Shown: positions 35,274-47,510 of the stretch, in pieces
How the letters are laid out: each line of letters opens with the position of its first letter
Numbering within the stretch: the first letter of the stretch is position 1
Assembly: GCF_022539505.1 (NCBI RefSeq)
Contig: NC_061511.1
Span: forward strand, 37,623,144-37,687,143
DNA: 64,000 nt
Source: Lolium rigidum
Taxonomy: Eukaryota; Streptophyta; Magnoliopsida; Poales; Poaceae
Direction of reading: 5' to 3'
Notes under the pieces: generated by a model
Told to the model about the DNA's origin: nothing
Seen by the model: only the letters and a program-made list of their open reading frames with translations
Database searches by the model: none
Translations under genes and position numbers: made by a program

Positions 35274-36606
35274 GAGCGCCCCTCCCCTCAATTCGAGCAC
35301 ACCCTCTGCTTCCCCTCCTCACACTGACTCACCTCGACCACCACACTTGCTCGATTAGCCCCCGTAGAGCTCGAATTGCAAGAACGCCGCCGCTCACCGT
35401 CGCTGAAGCTCGCCGAAGAAGGAGGCCTACCCAGACGATATCACTGCTACCAGACGCTTCCTCATCGTCGACAAGGTCGCTGCGCACACCTCCGACGACC
35501 GCCGGAGCTCCGACGAGCTCGCCAACCCCCTACCTCCGCCGCCCGTAAGTTCCAATCTCGCCGGAGACGATGACCCCTCTCAGCCGTCGATCGCCTCTCT
35601 AATCGCACGGCCCTTATTTCCCCGTACCGATTCGCTGAATCAAACGCGCTGACGCGTGGACCCCACCTGTCAGGCGGCCCGCTGCGTAAGACGCACTGCT
35701 GGGCCGGCCCGTTTTTCTTTTCCCCTCGGGCCCAATTCCTTTTCCCGCGCGAGCCCATTTATTCAAATTCAAATAATCCAATTCAGTTTGAATTCAATAC
35801 TGGTTCCCTGTTTGAATTTAAATAACTTCAAATCCCCTGAGCCAAATTTAATGAAATTTATATATTTGGAAAGCTTGTGAAAAGCTCTATCCAACCCCAC
35901 TGGTCTCACCTCAAACTTGTTTGGAGAATTAATGTGATAAAAATAACAAGGCAGGGCCTTTTTGAACTTCAAACATTTATTAAAAATCAACCAAAAATGC
36001 TTTTGAGTTGATTCCAACTCCTATAAATCACATTTCACTTGCACTAATTGTTTCTGCGAAAATATGCCATGCTTACTTTGAATGATCATGGCCTAGTTGA
36101 ATTAAAGGACTATATGGCTATTTCTAGTCAAAGATATTGTCCAAAACTATTTAAAAATCACATGGGAGTTTCTCTCTCATTTAAATCTTGTCATGAACAT
36201 TTCAAAATGAGATAGAGACTCTGGTCATGTAGGTCTCATATGAATTGTTTGATGATATTAAATCTTTACCATGATAGGATTAAATTGTATGAGGTGCTTC
36301 ACCTCAATTAAATCATTTTCTTAAATGATAAGTATGAAGAGGTTGACTTTGGTCAACCTAGGTCATATATTATTCATGAAGGAAATTAAATGGTAATAAG
36401 ATAAGGAGAGGAAATTATTGCTCTAAATAATTAAAAATAACACCTTAATTAGTATGAGAGGAAATTATTTTTCTTAATTAAGAAAACAAGTCCGCCCACT
36501 TAATAGTAAGGTGTGATGCTAGCTTAAATTGAGTGATTCATGTGTGTGTGCTTACTTTAGTACTTAAGTTTGGTATGATGATTGTATACCCCGTATTCGT
36601 ATTTTA

Positions 36607-36762
36607 GACGCTAGTACCAAGGAGTACCAAGAGGAGGAGGAGGTCTACTTCCAAGAAGAAGAAGACCACTTTGATCAGTGCACCAACCAAGGCAAGCTAA
36701 TATTCTTGCAAGTGCAAGGCTCTCAGGAGACAAGGCACCACTCCACTTTACCTTATGTTTAA
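36607..36762 (+). other. Conserved acidic coding-like block in the T2 LTR
   Basis: Frame GAC GCT AGT ACC... encodes DASTKEYQEEEEVYFQEEED and, after a few residues, TNQGK; the stop is TAA at 36760-36762. It lacks an ATG, and an acceptor-like TATTTTAG directly precedes it. Against the T1 LTR block the differences are mostly synonymous GAA/GAG and TAC/TAT changes plus in-frame indels, a coding-type pattern. A second short block (AEYEEEQQYEDD..., stop near 37839) has a frameshifted counterpart in T1 near 11440-11500. Confidence 0.4.
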
Positions 36763-38104
36763 ATATTCCCATCCCAAGTTGGTACAATGCAAGTTTTTAC
36801 TTGGTTTATTTAAAACCTACTTTTATAGTTAACTTTGGTCTAAGTATAGAGTAGAACAAGAGTATCAAACTTAGCCTAAGAAGTTTAAAAGTTAAGTAGC
36901 ACTCCTCAAGACTAGTTGCCAGTACCAACAAATAAAATTGACTACTCTAGTGGGGAACATGTGACTTGGGTTTGAATTTGAAACCTTGGAATGATGAGTC
37001 ATTCCATTGAATGATTTTTGAAGGAGAATATGACCAAGAGAAGATGGTGATTTTTGATAAAAGTGATATTGGTTTGGATGCGATACCTTTCCAATTTTTG
37101 AGTACCCCCACAGTACCTGATTATGGGTAGGGCTTAACTAGAAGTTTATGCATCTTAGTATGGGTTCCCTCTGAACACACATCATAGGGGTTATGCCGAG
37201 GCTGCCTCCGTTGTTGAGAAATGATGTGAATTGAGGTGAATGGTACGGCCAAGCCCTGTGCGGCTCCCAGAGTTGACAGCTTGGTCTCCACCGGGAGGCC
37301 AAGCTCATGGGGAGAGGTGCCTATACTAGGGTATGTAAGTGAAAGGTTATGGTTGATGATCCGCGTACTGAGTTACGATTATTCAGGGTTATCCCTGACG
37401 GATGAAATCAAATGTTGTGGCACAAGTGTGCAACCTCTGCAGAGTGTAAACCTATTCGAATAGCCGTGTCCACGGTTACGGACGGTTGGAAAGGCCATAC
37501 TGTTCCATTGTCAGTGGTTTTCTTGAAAAGGGTTGATGATTTTGAACGGTGAATTTGATTTGAATCACAACTAAGTTGTGGGAATGACACTAATGTTCCC
37601 ACTTGAGCTAGTTAGCACATGCGGAGTGGTTTACTAAAATGTTTCTCAACTAAAACTGGCTTTATGCAAAGAAACCTAGAGCTTAGCACCCCTTACTAAA
37701 ATTGGTAGTACTTACACTAGTATTAGTTTGCGAGTACTTTGAAGTACTCACGGCTGTGTCCCCCGGCTATTCAAATGGCCGAATATGAAGAGGAGCAGCA
37801 ATATGAAGACGACGGCCAGCAGGATGTCTACAACAACTAGGAGTTCTTCTGACGTCAAGCGTTGGCCTGTGGAATTATATAGTCCACTACTACTACGCTT
37901 CCGCTATGTAATGTGTTCGTTGATCAGTAGATCAACTATTTGTGTAATATTGGATCATGTGATCTACTTTTGTAAGACGATTATGGTTTGTAATGAATGA
38001 TGACTTATGATATCCACTGTTATATCTCGCAACAACAATCTTCCTGGGATTGCGATGTATGGCATAATAGGCATCTGGACTTAAAAATCCGGGTGTTGAC
38101 AAGT

Positions 38105-38116
38105 TGGTATCAGAGC
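38105..38116 (+). other. Primer-binding site of T2 (tRNA-Met type)
   Basis: TGGTATCAGAGC three bases after the LTR end, identical to T1. G2 inserted only 13 bases downstream. Confidence 0.92.
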
Positions 38117-38129
38117 TGTTGTTTGACCT

Positions 38130-39304
38130 TGTTGATCGCCAAAACCCACCGGCGGGCAGCGGCCTGTCAACACGGTAGAGCCGGGAAGAGCCTAGAGCTG
38201 CGGCTGGCTGAGACCCCTCCGAGCGACGGCCCGCAATGCTCTTCTGGTCACACGCGGCGATGCGAAGTGCAAGGGCGTGCCACCTGACCTATACCTGGTC
38301 GGGAAGGTGATGGGGATGCCTCGCTTAGTTCCCGCATGGCATACACGTAAACATTAAATACGAGCCTCGATCGGCTCTCAGGTTATCTCGTGAATCGGCT
38401 CAAAGAGCCGATCCACCCATGATCCGTACGGGGTGCACGAATACTTGGTGATCCCGCTTGATCAAGATGAAGCTAATTAGATCTACGACGATTTAGGGTT
38501 TTCACCGCATAATCGGATCATCCTACTCCGGGTTGGGCCTCGCGGCCACGCACGGTGCTCATAAGCCGATCCTAAACAAGGCCAAAAAACCAACAATGAT
38601 GTTGATCCGCGGAACATCCTCGTTTAGGACTTGCGAACGCCACCCTACGTGCCACCGGATCCCCCCCCTTTGTAAGGCCTAACTATTGCAGATATTAAAC
38701 TAATCCTTGCATAACAAGGAGCAATCGTAACGGATCAGATCTACTAAATAAAGAACAAGCAGGGTGCCGCCCCCACGCCTGAGATAGGCGTGAGGGCGGC
38801 TAGACATGCAAAGGTTGCACTACGTAAGCATGTTATACGAAGAACTATGCTAACCCTAACACATCTATGATAACTACGTTGCCCGCCATCAAAGACGCTT
38901 CAAGCACGGGCAACGCATGAACAACGTGGAGCTTGTGCTGCCTAGATCGCAAGATGCGATCTAGGCAAGCATGTCGCTACCCGATTGAAACCCTCGAGAC
39001 GAAGGAGTTGGCGATGCGCCGAGATTGGTTTGTTTTTGGGGTGAACGTTGTGTTGTTGTTTATTCATAAACCCTAGATACATATTTATAGTCCAGCTGGA
39101 CTTTCTAACGTGGGAATATCCCACCGTGTGCGATACAAACTCTATATCTTGATCTAAGATATAACCTACTACAATTAAAGATACACGGGCAAACTAGCCC
39201 AAATTCTCCGTGCAAGGCCGCTTCAGAGATCTTCCACGTGTAGTCCTCTAAGCCCATCTCTCTTACGGCCCACCTCTAGATTTGTCCAAAATCTGGTGAT
39301 AACA
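38130..39304 (-). repeat. 3' LTR of G2
   Basis: 1175 bp, starts TGTTGATCGCC and ends CTGGTGATAACA on the plus strand. It differs from its partner mainly at a few CTCG/CTG-type positions and scattered substitutions. The 16-bp hairpin near 38938-38972 carries one inserted base in an arm. Confidence 0.93.
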
Positions 39305-39503
39305 CATGCCCCCCTGGTTTTGGAAATAATTTTTCCAAAATCATTAAGCGTTCCTCCGTCGGGTCATGTCGTGGCAGAGCAGAGCTGTTGCAGTATCCGT
39401 TATCATTATGCCCTGTCTTCTCAGCTTCTCTGCAAAATTCGATAGCTCTGGCGTCATCTCCTTGGAAACTGTAATGACAGTAAATTTCCACCAGGCTCCT
39501 CAT

Positions 39504-39510
39504 TATTTAA
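39504..39510 (+). promoter_or_regulatory. TATA-like box of the antisense ORF in G2
   Basis: TATTTAA 82-88 bases before the ATG at 39592, matched in position by G3 (56521). The stretch between box and ATG is also conserved (GATCGATTAGC, CTTCATCCCCTTCC). Confidence 0.5.
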
Positions 39511-39591
39511 CTGTGCCGATCGATTAGCTTTCTTCATCCCCTTCCTCTGTTCCAGCCATCGGCACCCAAAAAACCCTCTTCTCCCTCAGCA

Positions 39592-40017
39592 ATGTCCTCC
39601 TCTTCCTCCTCCTTCTCAAACCTCTTCCCCCCATTCTCGCCAAAGAAGAACGAGGACAAACCTTCTTCCGAAGTGGACCCCCTCCCCTCCGATGATGAGA
39701 AGAAAGAAGGAGAAGTAGCGAAGGCCAAGACCTTCCCCTCCGCCAAGCTCCCGCTGAAGAAGCGCTCCCGCATGTGGGCGGACAGCGAGGATGAAGATGA
39801 CGACGAAGAAGAAGAAGAGGAGGAGGAAGATGAATCTTCCTCTTCCGCCGGGTACCCGCCAACCAAGCGCTTCCGCTCCTGGGCGGACAGCGAGGACGAT
39901 GATGATGACGAGGAGGAAGAGGCTCCGGCTATGGGCTGGGGTAGCAGCGACGAGGAGCTCCCCGGGAGCAGCGCCGACGACATCGACGGCGGTGACGACG
40001 AGGACAGCGACGGCTAG
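39592..40017 (+). CDS. Antisense acidic Ser-rich accessory ORF of G2
   Basis: 141 codons, intact, on the strand opposite to gag. Starts MSSSSSSFSNLFPPF. It carries basic patches (KLPLKKRSRMWADSED, TKRFRSWADSED) each followed by Asp/Glu runs, so a W-A-D-S-E-D unit is present twice, and ends SSDEELPGSS...DSDG. It lacks the LTDGE segment of the G1 and G3 versions. Low-complexity and very acidic; the KKR/KRFR patches could be nuclear signals. The 5' flank is conserved with G3 and an AT-rich poly(A)-like region follows (near 40103). Function unknown; likely an element-encoded accessory protein. Confidence 0.65.
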   Translation: MSSSSSSFSNLFPPFSPKKNEDKPSSEVDPLPSDDEKKEGEVAKAKTFPSAKLPLKKRSRMWADSEDEDDDEEEEEEEEDESSSSAGYPPTKRFRSWADSEDDDDDEEEEAPAMGWGSSDEELPGSSADDIDGGDDEDSDG

Positions 40018-41253
40018 TAGAATAGGACTAGTAGTAGCAGTGCGCTAGGCACTAGATCCCTCTTTTGAGAGCCATCGGCTCTTTCTTGTAAAGCCGCTCC
40101 TCTGAATTAATGAAATTGTTCTTTTGATTCATCCTTCAATTGCCCCAATTTCATTCCTTCCGCCTGTCATATCAAGACCGATAGCAATGTATCGATTTTT
40201 TCTTCTTTTGGACGCCCATGAAGCTGGATTCTCATGTCGATTAGCTCGTAGGCCGAGAACTTCTCAATTTCGAGCTGCGATTTGGTATCTGACCATATTT
40301 TCTTCGCAATCCCTTAGCCGATGACCACTCATCGGCTATTTTGAGAATCCAATCCCTTTGCAGCGACAGGACAATCCAAAATCTGTAAAAGCCGACGGCC
40401 TCCCTTCCTGATTCCTCTCCATAGCTTCAGCAATCTTCTTTCGCGACCAGAACTGCTTCCAGAGAGGATCACGACGCAGAATCAACCGATGCAACTCCAA
40501 TTGGTTTCTAAAGAACCAAATCTTCATGTAGTCCGTTGCCCCCCGAGTCTTCATCAAGGCGAGGACAATCGTGAGCCAACCACATGTGTCACCATCAGCC
40601 TCCGAATCGTAACGCAGAAACAGCCGATTCCATCAAAATCGGCTCTCTGAAGAACTTCCAGGGCGAGCTGCCCCCCGAGCTTTCATCAAGGCAAGAATAC
40701 CGGCGAGGATGCATAAGTTGTTGATCAGCTTTCTTTCTACTGAACATCGACGTTGATGTAAACCCTTGAGCACATAGCCAGTAGGTCTTGGTCCTGTGCA
40801 ACTGTACTAAAGTCGATGGCTGCGCATCGGCTTTGCTTCTGAAATTTTTTTTTATTTTGGCCGATTTTTCCTTAACCGGCCCCCAATGTTCCACTGCACG
40901 CATGTCTGCACATGTTTATCTGCATATGTTCATCTGACTATATGCCCCCCGAGCCGAATCCGCCGAACGACCGCAGATATCGGCTTTCTTGGTTAGTCGT
41001 GGCACCGTACTTGCACGTCGGCTTCGCAAAGACTTATGCTGACTTTCATCTCGCCGACGTGGCCACCGCCCGAGAGATCGTTGCTGACCACAAACAGAAT
41101 ATGTGCAGTAAGATAATTTTGGCCGATTGCTGGAATCGGCCTCCACCTTGCTCGTTCGATGAAGGTTTTGTAATGTCCCTCCATAAACTTTTGGGGCCGA
41201 TCACAAGGATCAGCCTCGCACGGCTTGCTCATTGGTTTAATCTTGCTACTCGG
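40018..41253. other. Non-coding middle of G2
   Basis: No supported coding region. Rich in GCCGAT/ATCGGC words as in G1. Sections near 40770-40880 (TAGGTCTTGGTC, GATGGCTGCGCATCGG) are closely shared with G3 (near 58000-58060). Confidence 0.6.
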
Positions 41254-44030
41254 TTAGGGCTGGATAAAACCAACCCAACCTCTCGACTTGACGCGCTCGC
41301 CGTCGTCCACCTTAAGTGCATCGTATAATCGTGGAACACTAAGCTCCGTCGGCAAGACAAACACCATGTTTGTGCCAGCCGATGTTTCATCATCGGCTTT
41401 CTTTTGTTTGGGACGCCACTCCATTCTTCGTGGACGACCCTCTTCATCCAGGGCTCGCTGAACCTTTGCGGCCAGATCAGGCCGTGCCTTCCTTAGCGTA
41501 TGCAGGTATAACCTTTCGGCTTCCTCCAGGCCGCGCAACCGCTGAACCCTGCGTTTTTGTGAACGGCTGAGTCCGTCAGGGCACCACCTCGGACGGTGGC
41601 ACCTGTCTTCTTCTTCTTCTAGTCCTTCGTCTTCGGAATCCTCAAGATCTGCCCAACGAAGTGACTCAAGACGTTTGCTTGGTGGTGGGAGAGGCCCTAA
41701 GCTGCTCAAACACAGACACGTTGGCTGCCTCCTTCTTCTTCTTGTGGCATTTCGGGCAATTGCCGATTGTGGGCAATCGGCTCATTCCTCGAATCCCAGC
41801 GAGTAGTCCGAAGAAAGGGCAGTCCCGTGTCCGGCGTTGTCATCTTGCTCCCTTGATGTGTCCGTGGCACGGCGCTCGTGCTCCTCCTCATAGCGATCCT
41901 CGCCGACGATGTCCTCTGGCTTCTCTAGCCAGACGATCTCCTTCATCATCATAGTTGGACCGTCGGCGTTGGTCATACTGTCTCACATATTTGTTGAGGA
42001 GGTGATCAGAGAGAGGTCGTTGATATCTTATATTCTTCACTTCTCCCTCTGTAACGTAGCGCTTGCCATCATGATGGAGCCGATCGCGTGGAGCGGCCTC
42101 CTCTGTATCCTTGCTATGAGCGCAGCTGCCCTCATCTCCATCTTTGCCGGAGTGGTTCCCGTGTCCTACCATGTTGATGCCGAACGTGGGACCTGGCCGG
42201 CAACTCTCGTGGTAGATGACTTCTACCATGTTAACGGCGGGGAAGGGCTGGGTGTCTACCTTCATGGCGTACTCGGTTGAAAATTAAACGCCCCTTCTCT
42301 ATCGCCGCTTGGATGTGCCGACGCCACACCCTGCAATCGTTGGTGGCATGGGAAAGCGAGTTGTGCAATTTGCAGTACGGCTTTCCGTTTAGCTCTTGCG
42401 CCGTGGGGAACTTGAGACCTTCGAGAATCGTCAACCTGTTTCTCCTTGAGCAGGAGGTCGAAGATTTGTTCGGCCTTGGTCACGTCAAAATCAAATCCCC
42501 CGGGCGGCCCCGGTGGCTTTACCCATTTGCGGGACACAGGGGTTCCTCCCCGAGTCCATTCAGCCATCGCTACTTCTTGGTCTCCCGCAGTGCACTTCAC
42601 CTTCCTCTCGTATCGACCATGACTATCGCACGCTTGAACTTGTCTTGGTACAGGTTTGGGTGGCGCTGTTCATATGCTCGATAGTTTCTGAACCATGTGC
42701 GCCGCCGAGGGATAATCTGCTTGGGAGGCCATGTCCTTGAGCTGTGTTGCAAGGCCAGCTACCGCCAACTCGATCGCTTCCTTTTCAGCTTATACGAACC
42801 GAATAACATCGGTTCCTAAGATTCCTCGAAGCTGCTGGATGTACTCGTCACCGTTTCTCCGCGCTTCGACGTAGTTGTGCTAGATCGGCAATGCTAGACT
42901 CGGAAGCTTCGAATGATATTGCATATGGAACTGTTCTTCCAATTGCTTCCAAGACTGGATGGAGTTTGCCGGCAAAGAGGTATACCATCCAAAAGCCGAT
43001 CCCGTGAGGGACCGTGAAAAGAGCCTCACACGTAGCTGATCCGACACCGAAGCCGGTCCTAGTTGCGCCAAATATCGGCCGATGTGCTCGATGGAGCTGG
43101 AGCCATCCGATCCACCGAATTTGGAGAAGTCGTGGAGCCGATATTTAGGTGGCAGCGGGATCATCTCGTACTCGTCGGGGTACGGCTTAGAATAGCCGAT
43201 TGCCCTCCTTTTCGGCATAATGCCGAACCGGTCTCTCGCATGGTACCGATCCGATCCGCCGTGCTGGCTGCAGGAGATGCACTCTGAAGATTCGCCGGGG
43301 TGGCGTACTTAGCCAGCCATGTTTGCTTTTCCAGCTCTGAGCCAACTGCAGGAGCTGGGCTCTGGAGTTTCGTCGGGGTGGCGTACTTAGTTAGCCACGT
43401 CTGCTTCTCAAGCTCTGTCGCTGACGTCCCTCCTGTCTGCGCCGGAGTCCCTGACGTTGTGGCCTGGTTTGAGAGTGCCCAGTTGCCACAATCTGGCACA
43501 TACGTGCACGCGTATCCTTGAGGGATCTCCTTAGGCGCCTCAGCCAAGAACTCGGTAGTCACTAGGGTCACCACCGATCTTGTAGACGACGAATGCCGGT
43601 GTAGCCGGCACTTCAGTGGTGCCGCCAACGCATATGGCAGCGGTGGACGGGACCGGAGTGGCAACTCTCCTTGGTGCGTCCCGAGAGCTGGTCCCGACGG
43701 CGAGTACCGGTGGCTCATGATCTCTCGGATCACGCGCGAGCGAGACGCTCCAACACGTTGACCAAGTTTTCGAGTGGCGGTGTAGCGAGTGAGCCACCAA
43801 GTAGTTGATCTCCCGCCGCAGGCCCCGGTGCGTTCCTCCGACGGGGCGCAGAGATCTATCCCATCGAGTGCACCTTGTGGTGAGAACCCCTTCCATCCGA
43901 TGCCATGGGTACGGGTTCTTCGAAAAGAGCCGATGAGGTCGGCTTCGAGGGTGGCCTTGATCTCGTCATGTTTCTTCTTGAGCTCAGCAGGCAGCTCCTC
44001 GTAGGTGACTGGCGTGCCGTCCGTCGCCAT
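41254..44030 (-). pseudogene. gag polyprotein remnant of G2
   Basis: ATG at 44030 (MATDGTPVTYEELPAELKKK). Pieces in order: N-terminal domain, a repeated TWL.KYATP segment (two units around 43300-43420), the gag core (DFSKFGGSDGSSSIEHIGRY, then SLTGSAFGWYTSLPANS), the block DFDVTKAEQIFDLLLKEK (about 42450-42500), a Cys/His segment, and the basic C-terminal region ending near 41254. Several frame breaks separate these pieces. Many coincide with CTCG, CCG or CGAG where G3 has CTG or CAG (for example CTCG in the complement of 43548-43556). No protease or pol follows. Confidence 0.88.
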
Positions 44031-44068
44031 CTCAGATGTAGATGGCGATGTGGTTGATGTAGACGATT

Positions 44069-44086
44069 GTCCCACCGGGCGTGCCA
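44069..44086 (-). other. Candidate primer-binding site of G2
   Basis: In element sense TGGCACGCCCGGTGGGAC, five bases after the LTR end. G3 has the same sequence at 61282-61299. It starts with TGG, as a tRNA 3'-end complement should; I am not sure which tRNA it matches. Confidence 0.65.
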
Positions 44087-44091
44087 GAATG

Positions 44092-45262
44092 TGTTGATCG
44101 CCAAAACCCACCGGCGGGCAGCGGCCTGTCAACACGGTAGAGCCGGGAAGAGCCTAGAGCTGCGGCTGGCCGAGACCCCTCCGAGCGACGGCCCGCAATG
44201 CTCTTCCGGTCACACGCGGCGATGCGAAGTGCAAGGGCGTGCCACCCGACCTATACCTGGTCGGGAAGGTGATGGGGATGCCTCGCTTAGTTCCCGCATG
44301 GCATACACGTAAACATTAAATACGAGCCTCGATCGGCTCTCGAGTTATCCCGTGAATCGGCTCAAAGAGCCGATCCACCCATGATCCGTACGGGGTGCAC
44401 GAATACTTGGTGATCCCGCTTGATCAAGATGAAGCTAATTAGATCTACGACGATTTAGGGTTTTCACCGCATAATCGGATCATCCTACTCCAGGTTGGGC
44501 CTCGCGGCCACGCACGGTGCTCATAAGCCGATCCTAAACAAGGCCAAAAAACCAACAATGATGTTGATCCGCGGAACATCCTGTTTAGGACTTGCGAACG
44601 CCACCCTACGTGCCACTGGATCCTCCCCCTTTGTAAGGCCTAACTATTGCAGATATTAAACTAATCCTTGCATAACAAGGAGCAATCGTAACGGATCAGA
44701 TCTACTAAATAAAGAACAAGTAGGTGCCGCCCCCACGCCCGAGATAGGCGTGAGGGCGGCTAGACATGCAAAGGTTGCACTACGTAAGCATGTTATACGA
44801 AGAACTATGCTAACCCTAACACATCTATGATAACTACGTTGCCCGCCATCAAAGACGCTTCAAGACGGGCAACGCATGAACAACGTGGAGCTTAGTGCCG
44901 CCTAGATCGCAAGATGCGATCTAGGCAGCATGTCGCTACCCGATTGAAACCCTCGAGACGAAGGAGTTGGCGATGCGCCGAGATTGGTTTGTTTTTGGGG
45001 TGAACGTTGTGTTGTTGTTTATTCATAAACCCTAGATACATATTTATAGTCCAGCGGACTTTCTAACGTGGGAATATCCCACCGTGTGCGATACAAACTC
45101 TAAATCTTGATCTAAGATATAACCTACTACAATTAAAGATACACGGGCAAACTAGCCCAAATTCTCCGTGCAAGGCCGCTTCAGAGATCTTCCACGTGTA
45201 GTCCTCTAAGCCCATCTCTCTTACGGCCCACCTCTGGATTTGTCCAAAATCTGGTGATAACA
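44092..45262 (-). repeat. 5' LTR of G2
   Basis: 1171 bp with the same termini as 38130-39304. It contains the three leader hairpins (16-bp stem near 44897-44931). Confidence 0.93.
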
Positions 45263-45465
45263 GACCTTAGGAGACCCTAGTTAGAATGGACGTCTGAAAA
45301 CTTAGTTTCCAAAAACAAATGAAGTGAATATTTACGAAAAACTTATTCACCCTCTTACCCTGAAGACTTTTATCAAAAGAGGAAATTCATGCTTCACCTT
45401 GCAATTATACATAAAATTTTGATACACTTACACATCTCTAACTTACTCATCCATTTCGCTTTCAG

Positions 45466-45811
45466 ATGGAGCCAACCAACACCAAGTTTTACCAGCTGGG
45501 CAATGACGGTGACCTGATCTTCGAGAAGGACCTGAATGCCCTGTCTAACTTTCTTGGACGCCCGCACCCGCAGTTCCACGGAGTCGAGGTCAACGACCAG
45601 CCCGGAGGGGAGCTTCAGTGGGTTATCACCGCTGATCTGAGGGGCAAGATGGAGCCTCCTACCTCTGAGAGGATCCTCTTTTCTTTCAGGGAAAGCAACT
45701 GGCTGGACGGACTCGCACGTGCTCTTCAGGAAGCACTGGCTCGTTTGTGCGGACAGAATGTGACGGCCCTTCAGGAGGAACGTTTTGCGCATCTCGCAAG
45801 GCGTAACATCG
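45466..45811 (+). CDS. T2 ORF upstream of gag, N-terminal part (interrupted by element W)
   Basis: ATG at 45466 (MEPTNTKFYQLGNDGDLIFE). It encodes a compact domain of about 105 residues, homologous to the T1 ORF at 10947-10471 and ending in LARALQEALARLCGQN. Element W entered right after; the frame resumes at 52414. An in-frame TAG at 52451-52453 follows shortly after the joint. The function is not known. Position between PBS and gag is unusual for Tekay-like elements, whose first ORF is normally gag. Confidence 0.65.
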
Positions 45812-47324
45812 TGATACGTCTCCGACGTATCGATAATTTCTTATGTTCCATGCCACATTATTGATGTTATCTACATGTTTTATGCACACTTTATGTCATA
45901 TTCGTGCATTTTCTGGAACTAACCTATTAACAAGATGCCGAAGTGCCGCTCTCTGTTTTCTCGCTGTTTTTGGTTTCGAAATCCTAGTAACGAAATATTC
46001 TCGGAATCGGGCGAAATCAACGCCCAAGTTCCTATTTTCACCGGAAGCATCCGTAACACCCGGAAGGACCGTAGGGGGGGCACCGGGCCCCCGCACCATA
46101 GGCCGGCGCGGCCCAGGCCCTGGCCGCGCCGCCCTATGGTGTCGTCGCCCCTTCGACCCTCCTGCGCCGCCTCTTCGCCTATTTAAAGCCCCTGGATCGA
46201 AAACCCTGAGAAGTTCGACGAAAACCACAGAAACCTTCCTGAGCCGCCGCCATCGCGAGGCCAAGATCTGGGGGACAGGAGTCTCTGTTCCGGCACGCTG
46301 CCGGAGCGGGAAGTGCCCCCGAAGGCTCCTCCATCGACACCGCTGCCATCTCCACCGCCATCTTCATCACCGCTGCTGCTCCCATGAGGAGGGAGTAGTT
46401 CTCCATCGAGGCTCGGGGCTGTACCGGTAGCTATGTGGTTCATCTCTCCCATGTACCTCAATACAATAATCTCATGAGCTGCTTTACATGATTGAGATTC
46501 ATATGAGTTTGTATCACAATTTATCTATGTGCTACTCTAGCAATGTTATTAAAGTAGTTTTATTCCTCCCGCACGTGTGTAAAGGTGACAAGTGTGTGCA
46601 CCGTGTTAGTACTTGGTTTATGCTATGATCATGATCTCTTGTAGATTATGAAGTTAATTATTGCTATGATGGTATTGATGTGATCTATTCCTCCTACATA
46701 TGCATGAAGGTGACAAAGTGTGCATGCTATGTTAGTACTTGGTTTAGTTGTATTGATCTATCTTACACTATAAGGTTACTAAAACATGAACATTATTGTG
46801 GAGCTTGTTAACTCCGGCATTGAGGGTTCGTGTAATCCTACGCAATGTGTTCATCATCCAACAAGAGTGTAGAGTATGCATTTATCTATTCTGTTATGTG
46901 ATCAATGTTGAGAGTGTCCACTAGTGAAAGTCTAATCCCTAGGCCTTGTTCCTAAATACCGCTGTCGTTACTACGCTTGTTTACCGTTTTACCGTGTTAC
47001 TACCGCTGCAATACTACCACCATCAACTACACGCCAGACAAGCTATTTTCCGGCACCGTTGCTACTGCTCATACTTATTTATACCACCTGTATTTCACTA
47101 TCTCTTCGCCGAACTAGTGCACCTATTAGGTGTGTTGGGGACACAAGAGACTTCTTGCTTTGTGGTTGCAGGGTTGCATGAGAGGGATATCTTTGACCTC
47201 TTCCTCCCTGAGTTCGATAAACCTTGGGTGATCCACTTAAGGGAAAACTTGCTGCTGTTCTACAAACCTCTGCTCTTGGAGGCCCAACATTGTCTACAGG
47301 AAAGGAGGGGGAACGTAGACATCA
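45812..47324 (+). repeat. 5' LTR of element W (1513 bp)
   Basis: Starts TGATACGTCTCCGACG and ends GTAGACATCA. Near its end AAGCTATTTTCCGGCACCGT resembles the PBS module found just downstream. Confidence 0.92.
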
Positions 47325-47510
47325 AGCTATTTTCTGGCGCCGTTGCCGGGGAACGAAAAGCTACAATACAGGGATTTCCTCCCTCGTCAACCACGCGCCA
47401 GTTGTAGGCAGTCAAGCTATTTTCTGGCGCCGTTGCCGGGGAGGAAAGGTAAAAGGTACTCACACTCCGGACCTCGGCTACCAAGCTATTTTCCGGCGCC
47501 GTAAGTACTC
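47325..47510 (+). other. tRNA-Asp-type PBS and two further PBS-like modules
   Basis: The PBS TGGCGCCGTTGCCGGGG stands at 47335-47351, ten bases after the LTR. The module AAGCTATTTTCTGGCGCCGT recurs at about 47413-47432 with a full second PBS copy (47425-47441), and a third, shortened version (TTCCGGCGCCGTAAG) at 47491-47505. Spacing is about 90 and 70 bases. Confidence 0.75.

Larger units (their letters stand above)
33799..38101 (+). repeat. 5' LTR of T2 (4303 bp)
   Basis: Starts TGTAACATCCCAAG and ends GGGTGTTGACA, as the T1 LTRs do in reverse. It is clearly related to them but diverged and about 1 kb shorter, so it represents another subfamily or an older copy. It contains a TATA box (35266-35273), candidate splice signals (35545 and 36607) and two conserved acidic coding-like blocks (36607-36762; about 37774-37839). 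Confidence 0.92.
38130..45262 (-). mobile_element. Family G copy G2: complete gag-only gypsy element with TSD gacct
   Basis: 7133 bp between perfect 5-base duplications gacct (38125-38129 and 45263-45267). In element order: LTR 45262-44092, PBS, gag remnant 44030-41254, non-coding region, antisense ORF (plus strand 39592-40017), polypurine tract (complement CATGCCCCCCTGG at 39305) and LTR 39304-38130. No pol. gag is more fragmented here than in G3. Confidence 0.96.

Noticed and set aside
11168..38101. T1 and T2 LTRs as one giant palindrome created by a single event
   Set aside because: They are opposite in orientation but clearly diverged in sequence and length, so independent insertions of related subfamilies explain them better.
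39524..39983. Minus-strand Ser-rich and Arg-rich frames opposite the G2 accessory ORF
   Set aside because: Shadow frames of low-complexity GAG/GAT repeats. The plus-strand frame has the conserved start, motifs and flank shared with G1 and G3.
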